A DNA stretch of 64,000 bases from Ephydatia muelleri (lineage: Eukaryota; Porifera; Demospongiae; Spongillida; Spongillidae), in assembly GCA_013339895.1 (NCBI GenBank), contig JABACO010000024.1, positions 4,707,298 through 4,771,297 of the forward strand, in the 5' to 3' direction. Position 1 is the first letter of the stretch, and each line of letters begins with the position of its first letter. Shown piece after piece: positions 1 through 11,545 of this stretch. The position numbers were made by a program, and so were the translations under genes. The notes beneath the pieces were generated by a model. That model worked only from the letters and a program-made list of their open reading frames with translations, did not search any database and was not told the DNA's origin.

Positions 1-520
1 TAGGAGATACATGTAAGTTGCAAAAGTTGCAGGCTAAACTATATGTGTCACTCAGCAACAAGTTAGGGAACTTGTGTCATCAATTTTGAGTACTATGGAG
101 CGCTAGATCAAGACGAAACCCTCAGTAGCACTCATCGCTACACCAGTGTAGGTATACATATTGCTGACTTATGTTATAGTTTTGCATGCAACAGATTGCT
201 GTTGATTATCATTCTGGATCGCGGGTATAACAGCTGACTCCTTTCAGAAAAGCAATGGATATTGTGCTAGGTCGTTGACGTTTTGATGCTTTTGCTAAAT
301 ATGCTTTGCAGCATAATAATGCATTCCAAAGCATTAAGAGCAGAGATAATGTCTCTTAAATCTCGTTCCATTCTTCTGAACACAAGAAGAGAAATTGCGC
401 TTTGAGTCTCAAACAGCACTCATGTTTGCCTTATTTAAGTCTTGCATCCCACGATTCAGCACTAATGAGGAGTGGAGTTGGTCCATGGGTAATTTGAAAT
501 CCTGCTTCTAATTGAACTGT
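1..520. other. no gene seen
   Basis: I see no coding region, RNA gene or clear repeat here. The stretch is AT-rich, with short reading frames only, and ends at the left edge of the inverted repeat that starts at 521. Confidence 0.6.
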
Positions 521-760
521 AGGGAAAAGTGTAAAGTGGAATGCAATCCATAACCTGCTGAACAGAGGGAAGCAATAAAAGCAGCTGGTGAGTGAAGGAG
601 ACAAGGATTGCAAACCCAGAACTTCCTTTATCGAGCTCAATTGAGTTCGATAAAGGAAGTTCTGGGTTTGCAATCCTTGTCTCCTTCACTCACCAGCTGC
701 TTTTATTGCTTCCCTCTGTTCAGCAGGTTATGGATTGCATTCCACTTTACACTTTTCCCT
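521..760. repeat. 120-bp-arm near-perfect palindrome
   Basis: Positions 521-640 are the reverse complement of 641-760, nearly base for base, meeting at TCGAGCTCAA/TTGAGTTCGA with no spacer. The right arm is retroelement coding sequence continuous with the fragment that follows, so the left arm is an inverted duplicate of that fragment's first 120 bases. Snap-back synthesis during reverse transcription or repair would give this; an assembly artefact would too. Confidence 0.85.
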
Positions 761-1646
761 GGCAATTGATAGGTTCAACTACTTGGTTGCACCAAGTGAA
801 GGTATCAGTGGTGAAACTCTTCTTTCATCCTCTTCTGTTTATCAGAAGGCTCTTTCAAAGAAACTGGATGATAACCAATTCAATCTACTGCTAAATTTTT
901 CATCAGTGGCAGATAGGGCTCTTTCAGTTTCGTCCCCCTTTGCTACTTGGCTTTTCATTATTCGTTCTGAGGGTGTTGGGTTAAACTTGACTGCTCTCAT
1001 TTTCCAGGTTACCTTAAAGTGGTGGATTGGTTTAGATACCTCAGGGGGTTCTCAGTGTTCCTTGTGCCCTGGAAGTGCACTCGATCATCTAGGCCATCAT
1101 GCAGTCAAATGTAAACATCGAGGAGATGTGGACACCAGGCACAACACACTTCGTGACTGCATTGTGGAAGTGTATTGCCGTGCCCACATGGAGGGCAGGT
1201 AGAGGTTGGCAACAACCTTACTCCCAGTAAGACCACTGATATACTAATTCCCAATTGGGTCATGGGCAGGACAGCAGCATTGGATGTGTCTGTCCCGTTT
1301 AATCCGCAAACCTTATTGGAAGTGGGAGTGACAGCCACTGCACTCAAATACCCTACAAGTAGCGTGTGTGACACCAAATTCAGCAGCAATGCAGGCAGAA
1401 CAGAGGAAGCACCACAGTAACGATGCAAAATGTGAAGAGCTAGGGTGGGTGTGCATCCCTTTGGTTGTAGAGTCCTATGGAAGTTGGGGACCAGAAGCTC
1501 AACGTTGTCTCTCCAGACTTGCAGGAAGATTAGCCACCCAACTGGAGCAGCCCAAGTCCTTAACAACTAATATGATTTATGGCAGATTAAACTTGACCCT
1601 GATCACAGCCAATTCCAGGGCCATTCTATCTAGACTATATGTTTGA
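641..1646 (+). pseudogene. 3' fragment of RLE-type retroelement (copy 1)
   Basis: This is the C-terminal part of the same retroelement polyprotein found at 1880-4623, 6826-7267 and 48248-49655. It carries the Cys/His cluster CSLCPG..LGHHAVKC, then GDVDTRHNTLRD, then the tail with TTDILIPNW (parallel to RPADVLVPNW in the sister copies) and YGRLNLTL near the end. The Cys/His cluster followed by an acidic nuclease-like tail resembles the restriction-like endonuclease end of some non-LTR elements; that assignment is inference. The reading frame shifts near 1190 and again near 1385, and the reverse transcriptase is missing, so the copy is dead. It begins exactly at the centre of the palindrome at 521-760. 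Confidence 0.7.
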
Positions 1647-1879
1647 TTGTGTGTAATGTGTTTATAATATATGTATTAATAATGCTATAATATGTAAAAA
1701 ATATAATATTTATATATTATTTTTTTTTGTTGAAATAATTATTTTATTAAATGCACATTACAAGTGAATACACAAATGGAATAAATACATGTACAATATT
1801 ATTATTGTTATTAATACATACACATGACATTATAGCACATCAGAACACCACTAACTAAGTCTACATGTATTGTTCCGCT

Positions 1880-4623
1880 TTAAAAACCATCCAGAGAAAT
1901 GGCTCTGGACAACAGTGCCCTGACATTGGCTCGGACAAAGGTTATGCTTAGTCGTCCATAGAGGGACGCTGTTGTTGTTGACTTTGGGCTATTGAGCCTC
2001 ATAGCTAGTCGAGAGGCCAGCTGTGACAATGCCCATTTAGCCTCCGTACCCCAGCACCCGTACGTCTCTACCACTACTGGAATGGAGACCCACCCCAGTT
2101 CTGCACATTTCACATCATTCGCCTGATGTTTTCTCGCTTTTGTAGCATGGGCTGCTGACCCTGCTGTCACACTCGCTTCATGTAAGGTAATTGAATTAAG
2201 CGGAGATGTGACAGCAAAATCAAAGGCAGCAGGCTTCCCTAGCATCCAGTTGGTGGCCAGGACATCAGCTGGCCGTGTGTGGTGCTCATCTCATCCTAGC
2301 CCGCTCCCTGCCTCCACCTGAACACCGATGCAGGCTCGTCTACAGGACTCTGCAAAAACATCCCGAAGCCTGTTGTGTCTGTTAACTACATCCCCACCAT
2401 GCTTGCACGTTAAAGCATGGTGGCCTAATGGATCCAATGAATGAGGGCAATGTGGACACAATGAACCGTGGGCAACCCCGATTCCAAGCCACCATTGTAT
2501 GGCCGCTTGAAATTCAGCAGGCTCCAGATGTAAATTAAGCCCTGGAGAAGGAACCACGGAAAGCCAGGCTGAGGCGTGTGGGGATGACACAGAAAGCAAG
2601 CGTGCTCTATCTGGAACTGATGACTTAGACAATAACTGCTTAAACAGTTCATCTTCGAGCTCTCCCGAAAGTGCTTTCTGGCTGCTTGGGGTGTTCGTCA
2701 AAGATTCAAAAGAAATAGCCTTGCTAGGTGGAATGCAATGGTTAAAGTCATCAATGGACTGCAAGAGATGCTGCTGAGGAGCCGAGAATAACCCTGACAT
2801 GCACACAGAAGCAATATAACAGGCTGGTGAATGCTTTGAAAGACGACGAAACCCTAATCCACCTCTACTTAAGCTGAGTTGTGCCTGCTCCCAAGCATCA
2901 TCACTGGTGTCCACTCCTGTGCATGAAGCAAAGCAATGACGAACGTCGTTATCAAAATACCTGAATCCTTCAGCAACAAGAGAAGGGGGTGTGGATCTTG
3001 CCAAGTGCACCATTTTACTAAATGCGCCACACATCTGTAGCAAAAGTAGAGCAACTTGGGGGTCAACAGAGCCAACCTCCTCAATCTGAGAAAGCAATTG
3101 AGAGGCCTGTGCACATTTTTGAGACACAACGTTAGCACAAAAAATTGTGTCCCCAATAGGAGATCCCAGTATCTCAAGATGAGGCATGTTGGATTGCTTC
3201 ATCTGAGATGAAAAAAACGCTCATGTCATTCTGGCTGTATAACTCACATTTAGATGGATTAATCACCAGTCCTAATGGAGGGCCTAGTTCTTGGATTATA
3301 GTGAGTGCATGTAAAACTGATTGCTTTCGACCTGCAACCACACCGTCATCGAGGTACCAGGCATGGAAAAGCAACTTTGCCGTGTCTTCATCCGTAGCAA
3401 TGGCAGTCACAAGCTTGTGCAGCACAAGACTGAAGAACATGGGACCTAGAGGGTCACCCTGTTGAACACCTACCTCTGATGTTACAGTTCCCAAGGGGTG
3501 CTGCAATAATGGTTGCTGCCCGTAGCACCAGGATGCCCATGGAAGAAGGTCTGGGAAGTGAAAGGCACATTCATCTAACAGAGCTTGACGTGAAACAAGG
3601 TTGAAAGCGTTGCACATATCGATCTTGAGCACAACGAAGTTCTCTTCTTCCCAGTGTTCTTCAATGCAATGCCTGAGACCATGAATCCCTTTTTCTGCTC
3701 CCGCAGGACAGGCTACTCCAAATTGAAATGGGGCAAAGAATTCGCTAGCCTTGGACTTTAGCACTGCACATAGACACTTACCTGTTAGGCGACGTAAGGC
3801 TTCCCCCACTGCAATGGGGCGAATGTCTGGAGGAAGACCTGGCTTACCTTTCACCAGAGCAGTGAGACTACCTCCGGCTAGATGTCGTGACACTGAAACT
3901 GGAACCTTTCCAGAGGCAAGCAAATTCACAATGTCTCTTAGAGAAGATGAAATGGGAAATTGTAGAGGCACTTCAGCGGTATCTAAGAGGTGTTGTATAC
4001 GAAGGCCTGATGGTCCACATGCTGTTGACTTCGGAAAAGACCTCAGTACCATAGCGATATTGAAATCTTTGCTGAGAATTGGAATTGGTGGAGTGCTCGG
4101 AGCTGGTGGAATGGGGGGAGGTCCTTTTGGGTGTTTGGATTGAATTAGCTCCCATGTTTCATTGTTGTTTGGTGCTATTCCTGCAGAGGTCAAGGCCTGG
4201 AGCTTTTCCCAGGAGTCCTTCTCGGGCTAAAGCAACTGAATTTTTAACCTTTCTCTCGTTATTTTCTTGCTGCCTCTGACGAAACTTACCATTGGTCTGG
4301 CTTGCAACTCGCTGCCAAAGAAGATGGTACTCGCCTTTTAACCATTGATCACATAGGCGCTCAATGGAACAGGGCTTGTGATGACGTCCTCTGCGTTTTG
4401 GGGCAGAAACCAGGCACTTTGGGAGCATAAAAAGCTTCTTCCTAGAATCCTCAGTGTTCTCATGGAGGATTGAACGTAAGCATGTGGATAGAACCCGAGC
4501 TAGTGCTGGCCTAGCTTTGGATGGCACATGATGTATTGTAGGGCACGGCAACTTGCATATATCTTCAAAAGTAGGAAGAGACTCGAGAGAAAAGGAGCTT
4601 TCAGAATCTGCATTACAAGGCAT
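1880..4623 (-). mobile_element. Non-LTR-like retrotransposon with YLDD reverse transcriptase (copy 2, longest)
   Basis: Reading right to left, an N-terminal segment (4623-4159) leads into a reverse transcriptase domain (4193-3174), a Cys/His region (3202-2291) and a nuclease-like tail (2245-1880). Visible RT motifs are DIRPIAVGEALRRL, LKIDMCNAFN (motif A Asp), GVQQGDPLGP (motif B) and WYLDDGV (motif C, YLDD). The zinc-like cluster is CPHCPHSLDPLGHHALTC, followed by RHNRLRD; the tail has TRPADVL and YGRLS. RT plus Cys/His cluster plus PD-(D/E)XK-like tail fits elements with a restriction-like endonuclease, but I cannot name the clade. There is a one-base frameshift near 4175, one in the T-run near 3215, and a TGA at 2291-2293, so the copy is inactive. 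No terminal repeats or target duplication were located. Confidence 0.75.
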
Positions 4624-4642
4624 ACTACTAGGCGACTCTGAG

Positions 4643-6825
4643 TCAACATGAACAATGTGAGTACACTTTACCTGATGGGAGGAACGGTGTGATTCTGCTA
4701 CAAGATTGTTGCAGTCTAATAATTAATAATAATAATGGCGATGTGGTCTCTCGCCACAATAGGGTTCGGGATGTTTTTTTGAGTCTTGTAGGCAGGCTGG
4801 TATTGGTGGCCAAATGTGTGCACTGAAGTAGAGACGGCTGATCTTGTGTGACTGATGGGAGAATGCTTTTAACGATACTCAAAGCTTCCCCCGTATTATT
4901 TGACCGACACCCCCTTTATTCCCTGGCGATTAATCGAACCCCCCTTTCCAAAATCCTACGCACGGGCCTGGCAGCAGCTGGTTGAGCGATAGTTCAAAGC
5001 GGGCCGGCCCGGCCGGGTTCATACGTAAAATTTGGGGGAAAAGGCGTGTCCATTACTTAATCGCATCGGTAGAATGGGAATTGGGTTACTAACGTGAGTG
5101 GCGAGAAATGAAAAGCTACTTTGAAAATCTATATTTCCATAACGGATAAGAAAAGACTTTACGATCTGCAGAAATCAATAGCTACAGGACTCTTCTATGT
5201 ACACTCCGAATTTGACGCGTTATCATCACTCGTATCTGGAGAAGTGTGTAATTCTATCCCATTGAGTTAGAGACCTTTGCAACCATGGCATGGTAAATAG
5301 GAGAGCACCAAAATAGGTTTGCAATAAGAGTAATGATGTATGAACAAATGTACGAAATTTGAAAGTAAAACATCAAACCGTTGTGAAGATATGAGTCATG
5401 TACAATTTAAATAGTGATAAAATTTAAACTCCAGAAGGGTGATTTTGCTGGACACCATCCCACTATGATTGTGCTCACGTTTATAATGATTACAAGCCTA
5501 TAAAGAAGATGAGTTCACCTAAATGGAATCTCGTTTAAAAATACACAAATTCACATGTTGGCAGTTCGCTACATTTGATTTTATTTGGGGGGGTGGGGCA
5601 GCTCTGGATGCATGATGTCACTAGAGTTTTACTGCCTTTTCGATACCGGATCGGTACCAGTGTACCAATGTTACCATAACATTGAACTAGCTGTTATCGC
5701 AAGCCGTATATGGATCAGGTCATGGACAGTTTCAGTACCCAGTATCAGTTATTGTCGACGAAAGAGATAAGTTGATTGTTTCTGATATTAATAATCACAG
5801 TGTAGTAATATTGGATCAATCTGGCACCTGGCTATTGACCATTAATTGTAATGTCCCTGGTAGTCATGGTTTCTAGTAACCTCCTGGCTATGCCTTTGAC
5901 CCTCAGTGAAACATCCCCATGTAGTAACAGGACTATACTACTATTCCAGTTGGATTATTTATGATCTGACATAGGTCCAATCAGGTGTGAAGACCGTCGT
6001 TGATGGTGTTTGAACCCTAGGCTGCAACATGAGTACAGAGGTCATTGTGCTTCCATTTTGATTCTCAAGGAAACAAGGTCCACACAATGGCCCTCGAGTT
6101 GTTGTGCTAGATCGTGCTAACACTGTATTGATGTATTCTATGTAGTGTCGTGTAATGTTTGTACAATTAAGATTTTATCCATTTTGCATTAAATGCTTGG
6201 TGCCCCGCCCTTGATTCCTCTGTCGTGAGCCGTATCATTATGGCTGGAATTCTGGGTGCGTGGATCATTTCATGATCGCAATTTGAAGCAAAAAAAAAAA
6301 AGCATTTTAACCGTCTATGGTTCTAAATTTTCCAATGAATCTATGGCTTAACGTTCGTTCTGAAAATAGATTTATGATGTATATCTTGTTCAATGTGCCT
6401 AATGACATGCAATAATGTAAATGATCGGGTATAGGGGCAACGCCGGGCAAGCAGCCTTACTTAGCTCAATCAAGTGGCTTGGCTAGGAATGAGTTAAAGT
6501 TTTATATTTTTGAATGTCTTCTGCTGTTGTTTGTACAAAACATAAGACCTCGATGACACTTTTTGACTCGTTCATGCATGTCAAATTGTAAATGTTGCTT
6601 TTTATTGTGATTTGTTAAAAAGTTGCAAAGGTCAGAATGTGATGTTATGGATATGTTCTCTTTGGTCCTTTGTGCCTCATTAGCTCCGGAGAGTGTTAAC
6701 TAGTCCTATGCTTCGAGCCAGGCCGTGGCAAGCCAATAGAGTTTTGTGCTGCTCACCCTGCCGCACATTCCCCATACTGTGCACATGCTAACAAATGTCG
6801 CTTGGTTATGGCAGAGATATTATGG
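4643..6825. other. no gene seen
   Basis: Only short chance reading frames occur. Around 5610-5680 there is a segment (CACTAGAGTTTTACTGCC.. with GATACCGG..GTACCA) resembling the arms of the foldback element at 42383-42638, so a diverged relative may be present. A 12-base A-run lies near 6290. Nothing else could be assigned. Confidence 0.5.
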
Positions 6826-7267
6826 TGGCCAAATGGAAGTTGGAAGTAGTTTGGGACATGATGCCCGACGCACAAGGCCGGCTGACGTGCTTGTTCCTAA
6901 TTGGGTTCTAGGAAAACCTGCAGCTTTTGACATAACTGTCACATCACCGCTTACTCCAATTACTCTACACGAAGCGAGTGTGACAAGTGGGTCAACTGCT
7001 CAGGTGGCTGAAAACAGGAAACATGCCAGCAATGACGCAAAGTGCTCAGAGCTTGGGTGGGTGTGTGTACCTTTGGCAGTTGAGGCTTATGGTTGTTGGG
7101 GTCCTGAAGCACAGACTAACCTTTCTCGACTTGTGGCGCGCCTTGCAATTAGATCAAATTGTTGCAAGTCCCAGGCCACTTTGGCTCTCTATGGCAGGTT
7201 AAACCTGGTCCTAGTTAGAGCGAATGCCAGAGCTCTGCTGTCCCGTTCGATGGCAACTGGATGTTAG
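6826..7267 (+). pseudogene. 3' fragment of RLE-type retroelement (copy 3)
   Basis: One open frame encodes about 147 residues matching the nuclease-like tail of the retroelement at 1880-4623. It contains TRPADVLVPNWVLGKPAAFD, the ELGWVCVPL block and YGRLNLVLVRANARALLSR, ending at a TAG at 7265. This tail is the best-preserved of the four copies, with no internal stop. The Cys/His cluster and RT are missing, so this is a 5'-truncated insertion, typical of target-primed reverse transcription. AT-rich sequence with a T-run near 7360 follows. Confidence 0.7.
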
Positions 7268-8149
7268 TCGCCTCACCTTCTGTATCGTTTTTTGTGTAGT
7301 AACATTGTGTAGCTTTATTCTGTATGCTTTATTATTCTTGCATTCTATATTCTCTTGAATTTTTTTTTTTTTATGAAAAAATAATACAAATCAATTTTTA
7401 CATTTTTCATTTATGTTACTCTTTATTGTATGAATCGTCCTGTTTGTTATACAATAATAATGATCCTGTGCAAGGGCTCTGCTGTCAAGAGCTAGACCTT
7501 CATTGGTCATAACTGGTTGACAGTATTTTTGTTTTCCTTTGTTGTTTCTTGTATGTTTAAAACTATATTATTATTATTGCAATACTAATAATAAGAATAG
7601 TAACACCCTACGCCTGACACAGACATAGGGGAAACAACAAAACCTAGCCCAGTTCTCTTTGTTTCTTAATTGGAGTCACGTGACACCAGTCATTAACCTA
7701 ATGCACTTATTACTTTTCCCCTGATTTAATTGGATGAGGATTGGAAGGAGAATAAATTGGAGCCATAATTGCAGTCAAGAGACCCACATCTTTATAGAAG
7801 AAGGTTGTGTATGAAAAATATTTTATCATCATTGAATCAATGATTTTGTCGTTTTTATATCAAATTAATGAGTTCAGATTGTAACACTCCTTATTAGGTC
7901 ATAGACACAAATAAATCAACAACACAAACTGCAAAGCTGCTAATAAGAAAAGAAAACGAAAGCCAAAGAAAGTTTAAAGCCCCCCCCCCCCCCCCCCCCC
8001 CACACACACACATTTCTTTCCTGTTTCCTTTACCTTTTTAATCTTTTTGATAAACACTCTTTTGTTTTAAACAAATTCTTGTACAATCAAGTCATGTATC
8101 ATTTATGACACACAGCACTAGGCAAGAGCTAACGCTGAAATGACACCCC

Positions 8150-8440
8150 TCGTTTTAGGGGAGGGGGAGGGGAGTCGACATTGGTGTTGTTGGTACAGCT
8201 TTGGGCTTGGAAGCATGGGTACCTGGGTTCAATTCAGGGTAAGCGGTGTTTCTTTTTCTCGGGGTAAGCGGTGTTTCCTTTTCTCAAGCAAATGCAGCAT
8301 CCTACCTGAAGCAATGGATGAGAAACACGATGGTGCTGGAGAAGAACACCTCCTACCGGAAGACCATCCCGGTGCTGGAGAAGAACACCTCCTACCGGAA
8401 GACCATCCCACCAGATAGTAGACCCGAAGAAATGGGATTT
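8150..8440 (+). repeat. possible tRNA-derived SINE remnant with internal duplications
   Basis: TGGTACAGCTTTGGG (8190-8210) followed by GGGTTCAATTC (about 8226-8236) resembles the A and B boxes of RNA polymerase III in a tRNA-derived SINE. Directly downstream are two copies of a GGTAAGCGGTGTTTC segment (about 8238 and 8264) and two copies of a 39-bp unit GTGCTGGAGAAGAACACC.. (8331-8408). No cloverleaf can be drawn. The SINE reading is weak; the internal duplications are plain. Confidence 0.3.
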
Positions 8441-8805
8441 GCTTTATAATCGTTTGACTACTTCCCTTGTGTATCTTCTGCCTTCACGAATTTACAATCA
8501 TTTGTTTAACTACTTTATTCTTTAAACTATGAATTCTTACTGTCTTTACCTGGAAACCAGTCTTCAAACAGTAATTTATGTGAAACACTTGCAGTTCATA
8601 AATGTTTACAAGTGCATAAAGGGGTGCCCAACTTCCTATGGGTGCCCTTTTTATGCATTATGCACTTTTACTTCACTTAGTGGACACATTGGCTGCTGAT
8701 CACCCATATATGAGATTTCCAAGTTAATCATGCCAATTGGTGTTAAAATAAATAAATAAATTACTAAGATTCTGCCGACATGACCTGATGTCTTTAGACC
8801 TTAAC

Positions 8806-8807
<2 letters not shown>

Positions 8808-8836
<29 letters not shown>
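8808..8836. repeat. 29-base C homopolymer
   Basis: An uninterrupted run of C. Similar very long C or G runs occur at 7980-8001, 28346-28382 and 51778-51809. Confidence 0.9.
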
Positions 8837-9316
8837 AGAATCTATTCCTGACAATGAATAGAGATCGTTGAAGGCATTCCTAAAACCATATTCTCATGGC
8901 AATCATGTAATGGTTAGGATCATCACCTTTAAACAGCATCATCATCCTGTTCATATATGCAATTTGTACACTTAACAGTGTGATCCTTGCAGTCATTCAC
9001 ATAGCTCGCAGGCAACTTGCCTTTTTATCACCTGACAAAGAGTACATGGTGAGGGTTGGAAAAAGGTTAGTTATTCTCGTGTAGTGCTGCGTACAGTATT
9101 ACTCAATGTTAGACGAGCCATGCGTGGAATTAAGGCAATAAATACTGCAGCAAATGTGTCTTTCTATACAATTGTCATCACTAAGGTATCACCTGAACGG
9201 TAATGTTAAAGCTCCCTGAATAGGTAGAAAATTATAAATAGTCTGGAATATGCTACAATCATAATGATGTATTATGTTACGCACATTATTATTTACCTAA
9301 AGCATGATTCTATATG

Positions 9317-10279
9317 TCACATCGTACTGCGCTGAGGAGAATGAGCTCGATAATAAGGGGAGGATGCTGGATGTAGAGACTCAGAAGTTCTTTGTCTCTT
9401 GAGTTCTGGTGCACCTTCAGGTAATGTGTCTAGTGGAGGATAAGATGGTGCAGCAGGCTCTTCTTCTTCATGCATAGTACATGTATATGAACATACGGTA
9501 CCCTCACACCCTCACACCCCTCCCATCTACACACTGGTAACATCACATCCCTCCCACGCCCCAGGCCCTGATAGCCGCACCTCCATATAGGTATGGGGTA
9601 CCCGCTGTTAATAAATTGAACTCCCCTTCTAGCTTGAATTCCTGTTCTGTTTTTTTTATGTTTCCCACATTTTTACCTCAAACGTCGTTTATTCCATCAT
9701 GTTTTGATGTTCTACCCTAGTCTCGTACCCAGCCCCTTATTCCCGCTGCGGGAATAAGGGTCAGGGTACGAGACTAGTTCTACCCTTTTTAAAGCTTGAT
9801 CCTGGGCAATAAGGTACATGGTCATGTATTATCAGTGAACAAAGAGCGGTGCCTTACCGTTTCCCGAATCACCGTAGAAGTACCCATCATCGGCCTTACT
9901 TTTGTTTTCCGTATATGCGTGGAGTGACTTGCGGAGCCTGCTCCTCTTTGAAACAACTCACAAAGCTCATTTGCTGACGCATTAAAAAATTGTCTGCGAA
10001 CAAAGATCAGGAACGAACGGTATCTTTCAAAGTTTTGAACTGTGGAAATTGAACAAAAACTACTTCTGAACAATATTTTCCATACCAACAGATATGTATT
10101 ATCTGATTTTGAGTGGTGGTGGCGGATATCTCTAACGAGTCCGATGTATGGTCGCCTTCCATCCTTGTAGTTGCATGCCTTCCGCTTTCATTTTCCTTCT
10201 CCTCTTTCATCAAGTGAATTCTGCTGTCATCACCAACCATGATGTACTGGTAGTAACAGCCATTACTCTCACGCCGCAC
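9317..10279 (-). CDS. possible unrecognised minus-strand gene (partial exons)
   Basis: Three minus-strand pieces look protein-coding, but I do not recognise the product. 9475-9317 reads 52 residues to a TGA with an acidic start (MHEEEEPAAPS), a proline-rich middle and a basic, Ser-rich end (YYRAHSPQRSTM), which looks like a C-terminal tail. Around 10038-9856 an open segment is preceded by a good acceptor (TTTCCACAG) and ends at a good donor (ACG/GTAAGG). 10279-10090 opens with MRRESNGCYYQY and reaches a possible donor TTG/GTATGG about 50 bp from that acceptor, but the phases do not match, so the exon model is unproven. The 59-bp foldback element at 9718-9776 would lie in an intron. It could all be chance open frame. 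Confidence 0.3.
9718..9776. mobile_element. 59-bp foldback element, 9-bp target duplication
   Basis: Near-perfect hairpin with ends TAGTCTCGTACCC / GGGTACGAGACTA, flanked by identical 9-bp duplications GTTCTACCC (9709-9717 and 9777-9785). Same family as 25461-25527 and 45368-45670. A 9-bp duplication fits mobilisation by a Mutator-like transposase. Confidence 0.85.
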
Positions 10280-10375
10280 AAAAAATAAACACTCTGCGTC
10301 TAGTGAGCCATGTTGTAAATTAACATTTTATACTGGTCTCCATTTGCCCTAATAAACTGTATAGTAGAAGACATG

Positions 10376-10644
10376 TGGGATCGTTTCCGTGAAAAGGGAC
10401 CTAACGCATACATAATAAAATTTTCAGTGCGAGCAATAGACGCTTCGTTCAAACGTAATGGCTAATTTTTCAACGCATGGCTAATTACAAATTCAGAGCC
10501 TAACAACTCCATGAACGATACTTCGATTCTCAGTGCGTACGAAGAAATGTGTAGAATTCATTTCAGACTTCCAGAATATCAAATTAAGAATTTTGAAATT
10601 TTGAAAAAACATAGGTTAGGCTCCTTTTCGCGGAAACGATCCCA
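10376..10644. mobile_element. foldback MITE, TGGGATCGTTTCC family (copy 1)
   Basis: Inverted repeats TGGGATCGTTTCCGTGAAAAGG (10376 on) and its complement at 10615-10644, with the AACGCAT-type segment also shared. A second copy is at 36754-36994. No transposase is encoded. The short plus-strand reading frame across it is incidental. Confidence 0.75.
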
Positions 10645-11545
10645 TATAGTACATTACAGCTGTTATGTTCTAGCTCCGTGCGTTATGCGTACCATGCAGT
10701 GTTACATTTATTTAGATGTTACATCAAAATCCTCAAAATCATTTTTTGTCACGGACGGCCAAGCAGCAAAAAGTGGAGCTCACATGAAAAGTTCAAAGCA
10801 TGAACGAGGTGAAGAAGTTATATCTGGCAAGTCATTGCACGAATTCTTGACCTCATGGTATCTATCAGTGCCACCATTTTATGATATCAAGTAGTAACAT
10901 TTTAATGTGTTATTTTAATAGCACAGTCAAACGTGTTAAGTAAATGGCTATGCATTACAGGAATAGACACTTTGCATTTAAACTGTTCTACGTTACTGCT
11001 GCATTAACATGTTAATCAGTAGAAAAATCGGATTTTTGACATATACATGTATAATGATTAACATGCATAAAACAGCACAATTTTTGAATCACAAAAAAAG
11101 CTCACAAAGAATGGTTCATTTTATGCAAATTTTTAGCATTATTCTTAGTTTAATCAGAATTGAAAAATTTCCACTTCAATCAGATTGGAAGTGGTTTTTA
11201 TTCAGTGATCAGGGGTGGAACCTCACAATGCCGATAGGATACTAGCTTATCAATAATCTATGTTCAAATTATTCTTACTCTAAAATTGGACTATCATTTG
11301 TGGATTTATATAGGGCAGTGAATTTCAATGCGATGCTTTTCATTTGTTGGTTCTGGAATTTTAAAAAAATGCATCACAAGGATTATTATGAAGGATACTG
11401 TCTCATGTAGTAACACGTGCGTAATATTATTAGACATAGGGGCATATACCTGTCAGAAGAACAAAGACAACGCATGCGCATTACAGCACGTGGGCGTGTC
11501 CTTTGATTAACACCGATTCGAAAGACACAGCTGCCAAGCACCAGT

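Larger units (their letters stand above)
7268..9316. other. non-coding stretch with homopolymers and short repeats
   Basis: No gene is recognisable. The stretch contains a C-run at 7980-8001 running into (CA)n, a repeat-bearing segment at 8150-8440, and a 29-base C-run at 8808-8836. Confidence 0.5.
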
